Below, in pieces: positions 9,801 through 17,297 of a stretch of 52,206 nt of DNA. The number at the start of each line of letters is the position of its first letter. Position 1 is the stretch's first letter. The notes under the pieces are model-generated. The model was not told the origin of the DNA. It saw only the letters and a program-made list of their open reading frames with translations, and did not search any database. A program made the translations under genes and the position numbers. Origin of the DNA: Bacteroidaceae bacterium (GTDB taxonomy: Bacteria > Bacteroidota > Bacteroidia > Bacteroidales > Bacteroidaceae); the NCBI GenBank assembly GCA_017416805.1, contig JAFQBB010000016.1:1-52206 (forward strand). The letters are read 5' to 3'.

Positions 9801-9992
9801 CACGGCATCAAGTTTGTTGCAAAAAACAGCACTGTAAACCTGAAAGAGTTATGGACTAAAGAGTACGAACTGATAGATGTATATAATCTGCAAGGCATTT
9901 TAAGGAACAGCCAGTTACCGATTAACCAACTTGAAGAGCTTCTACCAAGTGGAGTCTATCTGATTAACGGACGTAAACTGTTTGTCAAATAG
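6816..9992 (+). CDS. Secreted PL1 pectate lyase-GH105 unsaturated uronyl hydrolase fusion
   Basis: A 1058-residue bifunctional pectin enzyme. After a signal peptide (about residues 1-32) comes a right-handed beta-helix of family PL1 (about 35-360) with the D-G-M-D-G-N-L-D segment and the N-R-L-P-Q-A-D-W-V-Y-I-H-L-A-N-N-Y-Y block that carries the catalytic Arg region. Next is a GH105-type (alpha/alpha)6 domain (about 430-825) with Q-M-W-L-D-G-L-Y-M-G, whose Asp matches the catalytic Asp of YteR. An E/P-rich linker (about 828-850) leads to a beta-rich module and a tail V-Y-N-L-Q-G...L-P-S-G-V-Y-L-I-N-G-R-K like secretion-sorting tails of Bacteroidota. The lyase would cut homogalacturonan and leave unsaturated ends, which the hydrolase would remove. 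Third gene of the Wzi-like operon. It ends 19 bp before a long-loop terminator. Confidence 0.93.
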   Translation: MDMKLKGISLRAALLIAVTAMFSQTAATETDAANYFTNRPFGWGTCSNANGSAYTLDGGARAEEPKTFVLYASGSDDRKAIQKAITDNDIIVFDGSKGDFIVSKSISLYGLKNKTIVGRNNARLCTQWYITPELKQILVDANLGQYSSSSGTGGTLSNGKEVDEEREWKTRQTIIDHTGDETEAYRNSGFFQINTTNENMIFRNLVFVGPGSVDVGGADIISNNGATHVWIDHCEFIDGMDGNLDSGKREGSEQFVTYSWNIFHYTDRSYSHPYSNGVGWNKGYLQYITYAYNIWGAGCMNRLPQADWVYIHLANNYYNCPNNSVAIAINANSHALVEGNYAASGVRNAFKPGNQSDLYYVARNNYGFGSYNDKTNTELSLEVPYTYSYIPVESVPSVLQSKHGAGATIDDLIDSFLNADKVLTAPAEYYSRRMVESQGKAWSADKSWDYVSGLVTKSLLKAATQYPEDAWSLTAYDWCKYYADAALNSDGSFKNFKKGNIDNIASGKVFFELYHRELSKGTDEGKANATKYKAAADYLYNYLRNEYSRIQLEDGRNCFFHKDIYPNQMWLDGLYMGAAFYAEYLANFAPNDAEGWSDIANQFITIHRHTYDPTKQLNYHGWSADPEDTNSFWANREGDFKGCSSEFWGRGMGWFFAALVDVLEVMPQTHANYADLKNILAQVAEGLKRWQDEASGVWYQLLQYDASFIGECGKSNYLEASASCMFTYSYLKALRLGLIDESYRPVAEKAYAGVLKTFVTENEDKSLNLNFSCKSAGLGPAKSPQRDGSASYYLCGSDVTVVSNEGKSIGPFIMASLEWELISSDEDSSPEEPENPEEPEEPELPEEVFYKQIDDDWVFLTTADNIAAIITDNWIRGGETSSTKAGTIDPTTGETVEKYSGGGIMLKKGNSAKAFETYITGVKEVTAYACTAGGSDRTLLVTATPTEGDAVQAKAISSGYKSVAVTLPLESEKNYCIIYTGVEATDENKGADMVLHGIKFVAKNSTVNLKELWTKEYELIDVYNLQGILRNSQLPINQLEELLPSGVYLINGRKLFVK

Positions 9993-10010
9993 AGATTCTA
10001 TAAGGATAGG

Positions 10011-10098
10011 AAAAAGCACTATGACCATGTCTGCCGGAATATTAATAAAAAGGAAAGCGAATGAACATATTCCTCCAAACAAAGCCATAGTGCTTTTT
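10011..10098. terminator. Bidirectional terminator-like structure between convergent genes
   Basis: AAAAAGCACTATG (10011-10023) is exactly mirrored by CATAGTGCTTTTT (10086-10098). A second nested stem is GGAATAT with ATATTCC (10036 and 10067). T tracts occur on both strands. The nested form is more elaborate than a usual terminator. Confidence 0.7.
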
Positions 10099-10148
10099 AT
10101 TTTATGAATCAGGGATAATCAATCAACCCTATATCTCTCTTTAATTTT

Positions 10149-11258
10149 TCATTTTTCGCCTGCTACTTTGCTGATACGTCTATCCAAATAAAGATGTAAT
10201 GCAATCCAGCATAAGACGTCCACACATACAATAAGACTTGATGAGACTTTAAAATATACCAATCCGACATACATCAATCCGACATTCAAAAAGCAGAAGA
10301 AGAGCGCAAGCAAAACAATCAGATAAAGTGCCGTACGTGGTGTATATCCTGCATGCATGAATTTGTGATGTATATGGTTCTTGTCAGGTTTGAATAAAGG
10401 TTTCCCCTTACGCAAGCGCAACAGGACAATACGCAGGACATCCAATGCCGGAACGGCCATAATAGTAAAAGCCACCAGCAAGGCATTCCTCCGATAAGGG
10501 ATTACAGTCGGGTCTTCCATTGCAAAACGGATACACAAGAATGTCAGGATATAGCCCAATGTCAGACTGCCGGTGTCACCCATAAATATCTTTGTATTCT
10601 TCTCTGTATCTCCCCACAGATTGAAACGTAGAAAAGCCAACAATACCCCTGCCAAAGCAAAAGAGAACAATGCATAAACAGGGAATCCGACAAGAATGAA
10701 CAGCACACCAAAAATCAATGCTGCCAGCAGAGATAAGCCTCCGGCCAAGCCATCTATTCCGTCAATAAGATTTACAGCATTCATTGTAAATACTGCAACA
10801 AAAATGGTAAGTGGCCAACTAATCCATGGAGCCAATTCATAAATGCCACAAAAGCCATACAAATTATTGATTAGCAAACCTGACAACGGGAATGCTATAC
10901 CACAAACTATCTGAATCATGAATTTGACTCCTGCCGACACATTTACCAAATCATCGGCCAACCCTGTCAGATACATGACAATCAGTCCACAAAGCAACAA
11001 TACCGCCCAAGTATCAGTCTGGAGATTCAATATATCCAAATCCAAAAAGCCAACTAAACAGCCCACGGAAATAATCAATGCCGGAACAAATGAAACGCCA
11101 CCCAAACGAGGAATGGCATTGCTATGCACTTTTCGTTCATCAGGCAAATCATAGAGTTTATTCTTTTTACATAACCGCAATATTTGAGGTATCAATAACA
11201 TGCCTACTGCTGCACTGATAAGGACTGCAGCCACATAAAGTATAAAATTCACATTCAT
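10149..11258 (-). CDS. WecA/MraY-family undecaprenyl-phosphate sugar-1-phosphate transferase
   Basis: A 369-residue polytopic inner-membrane protein of glycosyltransferase family 4. It would transfer a HexNAc-1-phosphate from UDP-sugar to undecaprenyl phosphate to start a surface polysaccharide. Family motifs are in order: D-E-R-K-V-H-S-N-A-I-P-R-L-G-G near residue 40, N-L-I-D-G-I-D-G-L-A-G-G (about 162-173), F-M-G-D-T-G-S-L (about 226) and the His motif K-N-H-I-H-H (about 296). About ten hydrophobic segments are present. The His motif and lack of a MurNAc-pentapeptide signature favour WecA/TagO over MraY. It is alone on its strand, not inside a polysaccharide cluster. Confidence 0.9.
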   Translation of the reverse strand: MNVNFILYVAAVLISAAVGMLLIPQILRLCKKNKLYDLPDERKVHSNAIPRLGGVSFVPALIISVGCLVGFLDLDILNLQTDTWAVLLLCGLIVMYLTGLADDLVNVSAGVKFMIQIVCGIAFPLSGLLINNLYGFCGIYELAPWISWPLTIFVAVFTMNAVNLIDGIDGLAGGLSLLAALIFGVLFILVGFPVYALFSFALAGVLLAFLRFNLWGDTEKNTKIFMGDTGSLTLGYILTFLCIRFAMEDPTVIPYRRNALLVAFTIMAVPALDVLRIVLLRLRKGKPLFKPDKNHIHHKFMHAGYTPRTALYLIVLLALFFCFLNVGLMYVGLVYFKVSSSLIVCVDVLCWIALHLYLDRRISKVAGEK

Positions 11259-11398
11259 TCGCTTTTCTTTTTATGCTTTTATAACTACAAAAAACAACAA
11301 ATATTGTACAGCAAGCCTATTTTTATCTTTAATTCCTGCAAATAATCATGAAGGTCTTGACAAACAAAGAAAGATAAAACACATTTTAGCACCCCACG

Positions 11399-11430
11399 TT
11401 TGGCAAGGCGACAAGAAAATACTATCTTTG
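11399..11430 (+). promoter_or_regulatory. Promoter of the DUF4835-recN-rlmB unit
   Basis: TTTG at 11399-11402 and TATCTTTG at 11423-11430 are 20 bp apart. They lie 48 bp upstream of the start at 11479. Confidence 0.75.
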
Positions 11431-11478
11431 CCCCGTTTATGTAGCCATTGTTTATCTTACGCCAAAGAGAAATAGCAG

Positions 11479-12399
11479 ATGAATAGATTCAAATATGGTA
11501 TCACCATGCTGATGCTGACTGTGTTGGCCACACTGGTCACTACGAACCTCCAAGCTCAGGAATTAGAGGCAAAGGTAGTCATCAATAGCCAAAAGATTCA
11601 AGGAACCAGCAAGGAGGTTTTCAAGACTTTGGAAACGGCACTGACCGAGTTCCTGAACACTCGTAAGTGGACAAACCAGCAATACAGCCTACAGGAACGC
11701 ATTACATGTTCTTTTAACATTACGGTCAACCAATATAGCGATGACGGTAGTTTTGTATGCGACATTATGGTACAAAGTAGCCGACCTGTATTCAATTCGA
11801 CATACAACACTACGGTATTCAATTTCAAAGACACCGATTTTGCTTTTAACTACAAAGAGTTCGACCAACTGGAATTCAAGGAAGACATTATCGACAACAA
11901 CCTGACCGCCGTCTTGGCTTACTATGCGCTACTAATCATCGGCTTGGACATGGATACTTTTGCGCCACAAGGAGGCACTGAGATTCTTCAGCGGGTAACA
12001 AATATTGTGAACAATGCTGAGATGCTGAATGCCACAGGATGGAAAGCCTTTGATAGTGACCGAAACCGACATGCCATCATCAACGACTACATGGACGGAG
12101 GCATGGCACCCTTGCGCCAACTGATGTATGACTACTACCGCAAGGGATTGGACGAAATGGCAACCAATGCCGAACGCGGACGCACCAACATCACTACAGC
12201 TTTGGCAAAACTGAAAGAGGCGAAGGAGAACAAACCGCTCTCGGCACTGCCCGTCATCTGGACAGATATCAAAAAGGACGAACTGGTGAACATCTATTCC
12301 AAAGGTTCCCAAAAGGAGAAAGAGGAAATATCAACCATGATGAGCAACATCAATCCATCGCAATCCACCAGTTGGAATAAGATAAAGAATGGCAGATAG
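11479..12399 (+). CDS. DUF4835 family protein (PorD-like)
   Basis: A 306-residue exported protein with a signal peptide ending L-Q-A-Q (about residue 26). The N-terminal half is beta-rich (Q-E-L-E-A-K-V-V-I-N, then C-S-F-N-I-T-V-N-Q-Y) and the C-terminal half is helical, which matches the DUF4835 family. In Bacteroidota with a type IX secretion system the homologue is called PorD; the gene is also kept in species without a full system, so the role here is open. It is placed before recN and rlmB as is common in Bacteroides, but the coaBC and dnaQ genes I would expect before it are absent, and it has its own promoter. Confidence 0.85.
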   Translation: MNRFKYGITMLMLTVLATLVTTNLQAQELEAKVVINSQKIQGTSKEVFKTLETALTEFLNTRKWTNQQYSLQERITCSFNITVNQYSDDGSFVCDIMVQSSRPVFNSTYNTTVFNFKDTDFAFNYKEFDQLEFKEDIIDNNLTAVLAYYALLIIGLDMDTFAPQGGTEILQRVTNIVNNAEMLNATGWKAFDSDRNRHAIINDYMDGGMAPLRQLMYDYYRKGLDEMATNAERGRTNITTALAKLKEAKENKPLSALPVIWTDIKKDELVNIYSKGSQKEKEEISTMMSNINPSQSTSWNKIKNGR

Positions 12400-12490
12400 T
12401 GACGAGCGACAAGTTACGAGTTACGAGTTACAAGCTACAAGCTACGAGTGACCAAATCACAAATCATAAATCATAAATCATAAATTAAAC
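12400..12490. repeat. Short degenerate tandem repeats between DUF4835 and recN
   Basis: The gap consists almost wholly of two iterated motifs: variants of ACGAGTTAC / ACAAGCTAC, then AAATCATA repeated about four times. A sequence of the first type also follows gdhA (26093-26130). No hairpin terminator is seen, so readthrough into recN is likely. Confidence 0.75.
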
Positions 12491-12496
12491 GAAGCC

Positions 12497-14161
12497 TTGC
12501 TTACCAACTTACACATACAGAACTACGCACTCATTGACCGCCTCGACATTGACTTCGAGCGCGGCTTTTCTGTCATTACGGGTGAGACGGGTGCGGGAAA
12601 ATCCATCATCCTCGGAGCTATCGGTCTCCTGCTTGGCCAACGTGCCGACTCGAAGAGCATCAAGGCAGGGGCGGCCAAATGTATCATCGAAGCACGCTTC
12701 GACTTGTCAGCATACGCCATGAAGGAGTACTTCGAGGAAAACGACCTGGAGTACGACGAAGAGGAATGCATCCTGCGTCGCGAACTTTCCGCCTCGGGCA
12801 AGAGCCGCTCGTTCATCAACGATGTGCCTGCCTCACTCAGTCAGATGAAGGAGTTAGGCGAACAACTTATCGACGTACATAGCCAACACCAGAACCTGTT
12901 GTTGGGCAAAGAGGGCTTCCAGCTGAGTGTTGTGGACATATTGGCGAACGATGCCAATGAGTTGGCCACCTACAAGGAGACGTTCAACCATTGGAAAGCC
13001 CTTACGGCCGAACTGGAAACCCTCACCGAGGAGGCCGAAAAGAGCCGTGCCGACGAGGATTACCTCACCTTCCAACTGAAGCAACTGGAGGAATTGAATC
13101 TGAAGGAGGGCGAACAGGAGGAACTGGAAACCGAAGCCGATCGTCTGAATCATGCGGAAGAGATAAAGAGCGGACTTTATGCTGCCAGCCAATGTTTTGC
13201 TCCTGACAATGGAAATGGGGTGATTGGCGCCTTGAAGGAGGTGCAACGCCACTTGCGCGATATTGCCCGCGTATATCCCGCGGCCGATGAGTGGCAAGAG
13301 CGCGTGGAGAGTTGCCTCATCGAACTGAAGGACATCAACGACGAGGTGGAGTCGGGCCTCGAACAAGTGGAGTTCAACCCTGCCCGTATGGAGCAAGTGA
13401 ACGACCGCCTGAACCAACTCTATACCCTCGAGCAGAAGCATCATGTGCAAACGGACACTGAGCTGCTGGCCTTAGCCGAAGAACTCAGCACCCGCCTCGA
13501 TGCCATCACCTCTTACGACGACCGCATAGCTGAATTGGAGAAGCAGAGACAGGCTGCCTTTGACCAACTGATGAAACAAGCCTCAATCCTCACCGGCCTA
13601 CGCAAGAAGGCGGCCACACGCATCGAGAAACAGCTGACCGAGCACCTCGTCCCGCTGGGTATGCCCAACGTACAGTTCCGCATCGACTTCGCCAACCGTC
13701 GCGAGCCGGATGCAACGGGCATGGACAGCCTTACCTTCCTCTTCTCGGCCAACAAGAATGCACCGCTTCAGGACATTGCCCACGTGGCATCGGGTGGAGA
13801 AATTGCTCGCGTCATGCTCTCTCTGAAGGCTCTGATTGCCGGAGCCGTGAAGCTGCCCACCATCATCTTCGACGAGATAGACACCGGTGTGTCGGGCAAG
13901 ATTGCCGAACGCATGGCACTCATCATGCAGGAGATGGGAGAAACCGACCGACAGGTCATCAGCATCACCCACCTGCCACAGATTGCCGCACGAGGCACCA
14001 CGCACTACCGCGTCTATAAGGAGGACACCGACACTGGCACAACCTCACACCTCATCCGCCTGACTCCCGACGAGCGCATCACCGAGATTGCCCACATGCT
14101 CAGCGGCGAGACACTGACCGAAGCGGCCATGGAGAATGCAAAGGAGTTGTTAAGGAATTAA
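12497..14161 (+). CDS. recN: DNA repair protein RecN
   Basis: A 554-residue SMC-like ATPase that acts in recombinational repair of double-strand breaks. Walker A G-E-T-G-A-G-K-S is at residues 29-36; D-V-H-S-Q-H-Q-N-L-L (Q-loop side) is near 130; a coiled-coil centre rich in E, Q, L and K spans about 155-370; the C-terminal half has I-I-F-D-E-I-D-T-G-V-S-G (Walker B and D-loop) and I-T-H-L-P-Q-I-A-A-R. The best start is TTG at 12497, because the protein family begins M-L-x-x-L-x-I-x-N-Y-A-L and no ATG lies in frame before the Walker A region. Second gene of the unit. Confidence 0.95.
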   Translation: MLTNLHIQNYALIDRLDIDFERGFSVITGETGAGKSIILGAIGLLLGQRADSKSIKAGAAKCIIEARFDLSAYAMKEYFEENDLEYDEEECILRRELSASGKSRSFINDVPASLSQMKELGEQLIDVHSQHQNLLLGKEGFQLSVVDILANDANELATYKETFNHWKALTAELETLTEEAEKSRADEDYLTFQLKQLEELNLKEGEQEELETEADRLNHAEEIKSGLYAASQCFAPDNGNGVIGALKEVQRHLRDIARVYPAADEWQERVESCLIELKDINDEVESGLEQVEFNPARMEQVNDRLNQLYTLEQKHHVQTDTELLALAEELSTRLDAITSYDDRIAELEKQRQAAFDQLMKQASILTGLRKKAATRIEKQLTEHLVPLGMPNVQFRIDFANRREPDATGMDSLTFLFSANKNAPLQDIAHVASGGEIARVMLSLKALIAGAVKLPTIIFDEIDTGVSGKIAERMALIMQEMGETDRQVISITHLPQIAARGTTHYRVYKEDTDTGTTSHLIRLTPDERITEIAHMLSGETLTEAAMENAKELLRN

Positions 14162-14306
14162 AGATCCCTGCGGACCCTCCCCCCCCGCAGAACCGCCCCC
14201 TACGGACCCTCCCCCTACCCCTCCGCATGGGAGGGGAGTAAATACTAAAAGCCCCATAATGCCCATAAAACCCATAATGCCCATAACCCCCATAAAGAAA
14301 CCACAA
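14162..14306. repeat. GC-rich hairpin and CCCATAA tandem repeats before rlmB
   Basis: The first half holds repeated CGGACCCTCCCCC and a small palindrome (CCCCTCCGCATGGGAGGGG). The second half is a run of CCCATAA / CCCATAATG units. Similar CCCATTA / CCCATAA units recur at about 15248-15296 before the next gene. No ORF is plausible here; an in-frame run of P-I-K-P-I codons before rlmB is repeat-derived. Confidence 0.7.
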
Positions 14307-15050
14307 ATGAACGAACAAAGCGAAATGATATTCGGCACCCGTGCCGTGATTGAGGCCATCGAAGCCGGAAAAGAGATTGACAAGATACTGGTGAAGCGCG
14401 ACATGCAGAGCGAGCTGTCGCGCGAACTGTTTGCCGCCCTGAAGGGTACGCTCATCCCCGTACAGCGCGTACCGGTGGAGCGACTCAACCGCATCACGCG
14501 GAAGAACCACCAAGGGGTGATTGCCTACATCAGCAGCATCACCTACCAACGCACTGAGGATTTGGTGCCTACTCTCTTTGAAGAGGGAAAGAACCCCGTC
14601 TTCCTGATGCTGGACGGAGTGACGGACGTGCGCAACTTCGGAGCCATTGCCCGCACCTGCGAGTGTGCCGGAGTGGACGCCATCATCATCCCCACCAACA
14701 ACAGTGCCAAGGTGAATGCCGACGCCATCAAGACTTCGGCCGGTGCGTTGCACACCCTGCCCGTATGCCGCGAGAAAAGCCTTACCAGCACCATCCACTA
14801 CCTGAAGCAATGCGGTTTCCGCGTGGTGGCCGCCACCGAGAAGGGCGACTACAACTACACCGACGGCCAGTACACCGACCCCGTATGCATCATCATGGGT
14901 GCTGAAGACAAAGGTGTGAGCTACGACCACCTGGCCCTCTGCGACGAGTGGATAAAGATACCCATGACGGGCAAGATTGAGTCGCTCAACGTCAGTGTAG
15001 CCGCCGGCATCCTCATCTACGAGGTGTTCCGTCAGAGAGGTTGGGAATAA
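14307..15050 (+). CDS. rlmB: 23S rRNA (guanosine-2'-O-)-methyltransferase, TrmH/RlmB family
   Basis: A 247-residue SPOUT-class methyltransferase that uses S-adenosylmethionine to 2'-O-methylate a guanosine in 23S rRNA. The N-terminal substrate-binding domain starts M-I-F-G-T-R-A-V-I-E-A-I. Conserved motifs follow: N-F-G-A-I-A-R-T-C (motif 1, about 112), I-I-M-G-A-E-D-K-G-V (motif 2, about 197) and I-P-M-T-G-K-I-E-S-L-N-V-S-V-A (motif 3, about 219). The start at 14307 (M-N-E-Q-S-E-M) is preferred over 14259, which would add repeat-encoded residues. Third gene of the recN unit. Confidence 0.93.
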   Translation: MNEQSEMIFGTRAVIEAIEAGKEIDKILVKRDMQSELSRELFAALKGTLIPVQRVPVERLNRITRKNHQGVIAYISSITYQRTEDLVPTLFEEGKNPVFLMLDGVTDVRNFGAIARTCECAGVDAIIIPTNNSAKVNADAIKTSAGALHTLPVCREKSLTSTIHYLKQCGFRVVAATEKGDYNYTDGQYTDPVCIIMGAEDKGVSYDHLALCDEWIKIPMTGKIESLNVSVAAGILIYEVFRQRGWE

Positions 15051-15079
15051 ACTGCCCCACCCCATCCCCTTCCTGTATG

Positions 15080-15219
15080 GGACTGTGTCATAATTCACTT
15101 TTCATCCGCAGATTGCGCAGATGACGCGGATTTTTCTTGATTATTATACCCGATAGGTTATAATTTATCTGCGTCATCTGCGGATGAAGAATTAAATGGT
15201 GGCATTTTTGACACAGCTT
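15080..15219. repeat. Dispersed palindromic repeat, family P, copy 2 (inverted)
   Basis: Reads as the near-exact reverse complement of the copy at 7-146, from GGACTGTGTCA to TGACACAGC. It lies between rlmB and the TPR gene, and its right end runs into an open frame continuous with that gene. Confidence 0.9.
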
Positions 15220-15306
15220 CCACTGCCCCTCGCCAAAGAAGGTAGTCCCCCCATTACCCCCATAAAGCCCATTAATCCCATTAACCCCATATATATAATA
15301 AGGTAT

Positions 15307-17082
15307 ATGACAACAAAACATACTCAAAGCCAGCTGACCCCCTCCCCTGCGGATGGACAGGGGGGAGGGATCTGTGCGATTCGCCATGCATGGATGCTCG
15401 CCCTTGTATTCATATCTTCCCTCTCCCTTTATGCACAACCCACTCCCAAGTGGGCAAAGAAGGCCCGTGCCGCGGTGTTCTCCATAGTGACGTATGATGG
15501 TGAGGAGAAGATACTTGCCACCGGAAACGGTTTCTTCATCGGGGAGACGGGCGAAGCGGTGGCCGACTACACGCTGTTTCGTGGTGCTGAACGGGCCGTA
15601 GTCATCACCACCGGGGGCAAGCAGTTGCCCGTGACACACATACTGGGAGCGAACGAGATGTACGACCTCGTGAAGTTCCGCGTCGATGCCGGACGCGAGA
15701 AACTGACGGCCCTGACCATCGACACCACCGGAGTGCAGGTGGGCGAGACGGTGTGGATGCTGCCCTACAGCACCAGCAAGGCTCTTGACTGCCCCACGGG
15801 AAAGGTGGAGGAGCGCGTCACTGCTGCCGAGCGATATGCCTACTACACCCTGCGCATGCCCATGACGGACAAGCTGGTGAGCTGCCCCGTGATGAACGAG
15901 GCCGGAACGGTGGTGGCCCTCGTGCAGAAGCCTTACGGCGGACAGGACAACATGACCGCCTATGCCGTGGATGCCCACTTTGCCGCCAGCCTCAGCATCG
16001 GCGCACTGACGGGAAACAATGCCGCCCTGCGTGCCATAGGCATCAAGAAGGCACTGCCCCCCACCGAACAGGAGGCGCTCGTCTATCTCTACATGAACAG
16101 CGGACGCCAGCCCGACGAATACCTGGAGATGCTCAACGACTTCATCACGGACTACCCCAACCATGCCGAGGGATATCAGCGCCGCGCGGCTCTCTACGTG
16201 CAGAGCTATCGCGACAGTGCCCACTTCCAGTTGGCCGAGGCCGACATGGCACGCGCCATGGAGCTGAACCCCGACAAGGCCGATGCCCACTACGCCATGT
16301 GCCGCCTCATCACCGCCAATGCCACTCACCAACAGCCCTTGGCCTACAAGGACTGGACGCTGCATAAGGCCATCGGCGAGATTGACCTGGCCATTGCCAT
16401 CGACACGCTGCCCCTCTACCAGCAAACAAAGGGTGACCTCCACTTTGCCCTCGCCCAATACCCCGAAGCCTACACGGCCTACTGCCAGGTGAACCGCACG
16501 AACATGGCCAATGCCACCACCTGGTATGCCGCCGCACAGGCCTTGCAGCTGACGGGCGACACGGCACGAACCGCCGAGGTGGTGACCCTCATGACCCGCG
16601 CCATCGAGACCTATGCCCGACCCTATCCGCGCGAAGTGGCCCCCTACATCTGGCACCGTGCACAGGCGCTCATGGCCGACGGCCGTCCGCGCGAAGCGGT
16701 GCGCGACTATAACGAGTACCACACACTGATGGGCGGACAGGTCAGCCCCAACTTCTACTACCTGCGCAGCCAGGCAGCACTGGCCGGACGCATGAACCAG
16801 ATTGCCGTGGACGACCTGCGGCGCGCCGTAGAACTCTCGCCCGACAATGCCGACTACCTCACGGAGCAGGCCTCCGTCTGCGCCCGCTTCAACCTGATGG
16901 ACGAGGCCATACAGGCGGCCCGCCGTGTGACGGAACTGTTGCCCGACTACCCCGATGCTCACCGCATACTCGGCGTATGCCTGGGCCAGCAGGGCAAGAA
17001 GGCCGAAGCACGCACAGCCCTGCTCCGCGCCAAGGAGCTGGGCGACCCGCAGGCCGAGGCTCTGATTGATAGGTACAGGTAA
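15307..17082 (+). CDS. Exported trypsin-fold plus TPR-repeat protein
   Basis: A 591-residue protein with a late signal-like segment (W-M-L-A-L-V-F-I-S-S-L-S-L-Y-A-Q). The first domain (about residues 50-235) looks like a degenerate trypsin-like serine protease fold (V-F-S-I-V-T-Y-D-G, G-N-G-F-F-I-G, Y-D-L-V-K-F-R-V); I cannot identify an intact catalytic triad. The rest (about 290-590) is a series of TPR helical hairpins (A-M-E-L-N-P-D-K-A-D-A-H-Y, A-V-E-L-S-P-D-N-A-D-Y). Start uncertain: 15307 is the first ATG after the repeat DNA, but its first 25 codons contain a GC-rich repeat-like insert, so the native start may lie nearer the signal segment. Codons are strongly G/C-ending. Confidence 0.75.
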   Translation: MTTKHTQSQLTPSPADGQGGGICAIRHAWMLALVFISSLSLYAQPTPKWAKKARAAVFSIVTYDGEEKILATGNGFFIGETGEAVADYTLFRGAERAVVITTGGKQLPVTHILGANEMYDLVKFRVDAGREKLTALTIDTTGVQVGETVWMLPYSTSKALDCPTGKVEERVTAAERYAYYTLRMPMTDKLVSCPVMNEAGTVVALVQKPYGGQDNMTAYAVDAHFAASLSIGALTGNNAALRAIGIKKALPPTEQEALVYLYMNSGRQPDEYLEMLNDFITDYPNHAEGYQRRAALYVQSYRDSAHFQLAEADMARAMELNPDKADAHYAMCRLITANATHQQPLAYKDWTLHKAIGEIDLAIAIDTLPLYQQTKGDLHFALAQYPEAYTAYCQVNRTNMANATTWYAAAQALQLTGDTARTAEVVTLMTRAIETYARPYPREVAPYIWHRAQALMADGRPREAVRDYNEYHTLMGGQVSPNFYYLRSQAALAGRMNQIAVDDLRRAVELSPDNADYLTEQASVCARFNLMDEAIQAARRVTELLPDYPDAHRILGVCLGQQGKKAEARTALLRAKELGDPQAEALIDRYR

Positions 17083-17143
17083 TGAATTCAGGCACGGATT
17101 GCACGGATTAACACGGATTTATTAGACAGAAGAATATAAGAAC

Positions 17144-17185
17144 AAAAGGACAGAAGAGCGGCTGTAATGGCTCTTCTGTCCTTTT
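17144..17185. terminator. Bidirectional terminator between the TPR and HU-like genes
   Basis: AAAAGGACAGAAGAGC (17144-17159) is exactly mirrored by GCTCTTCTGTCCTTTT (17170-17185) with a 10-nt loop. A and T tracts on the two sides allow use by both convergent genes. A short CACGGATT-type direct repeat (17094-17120) precedes it. Confidence 0.85.
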
Positions 17186-17216
17186 ATCTTTATATCATAC
17201 ACAGTTATCACCACTG

Positions 17217-17284
17217 GGACTGTGTCATAATTCATTTTTCATCCGCAGATGAAGAATTAAATGGTGGCATTTTTGACACAGCTT
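17217..17284. repeat. Dispersed palindromic repeat, family P, copy 3 (shortened)
   Basis: Has both termini of the copy at 15080 but lacks the central half: TTCATCCGCAGATG joins directly to AAGAATTAAATGGTGG. The deletion removes one arm of the inner palindrome. Its end is 13 bp from the stop codon of the HU-like gene. Confidence 0.85.
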
Positions 17285-17297
17285 CGAGGGTCTCTCT

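Noticed and set aside
14100-15098. 332-codon minus-strand frame opposite rlmB
   Set aside because: Antisense to a clear methyltransferase gene and crossing repeat sequence; no recognisable domain.
15088-16962. 624-codon open frame on the minus strand opposite the TPR gene
   Set aside because: It is a shadow of G/C-ending codons of the plus-strand gene; its translation is rich in His, Gly and Val without domains, and it runs into repeat DNA at one end.
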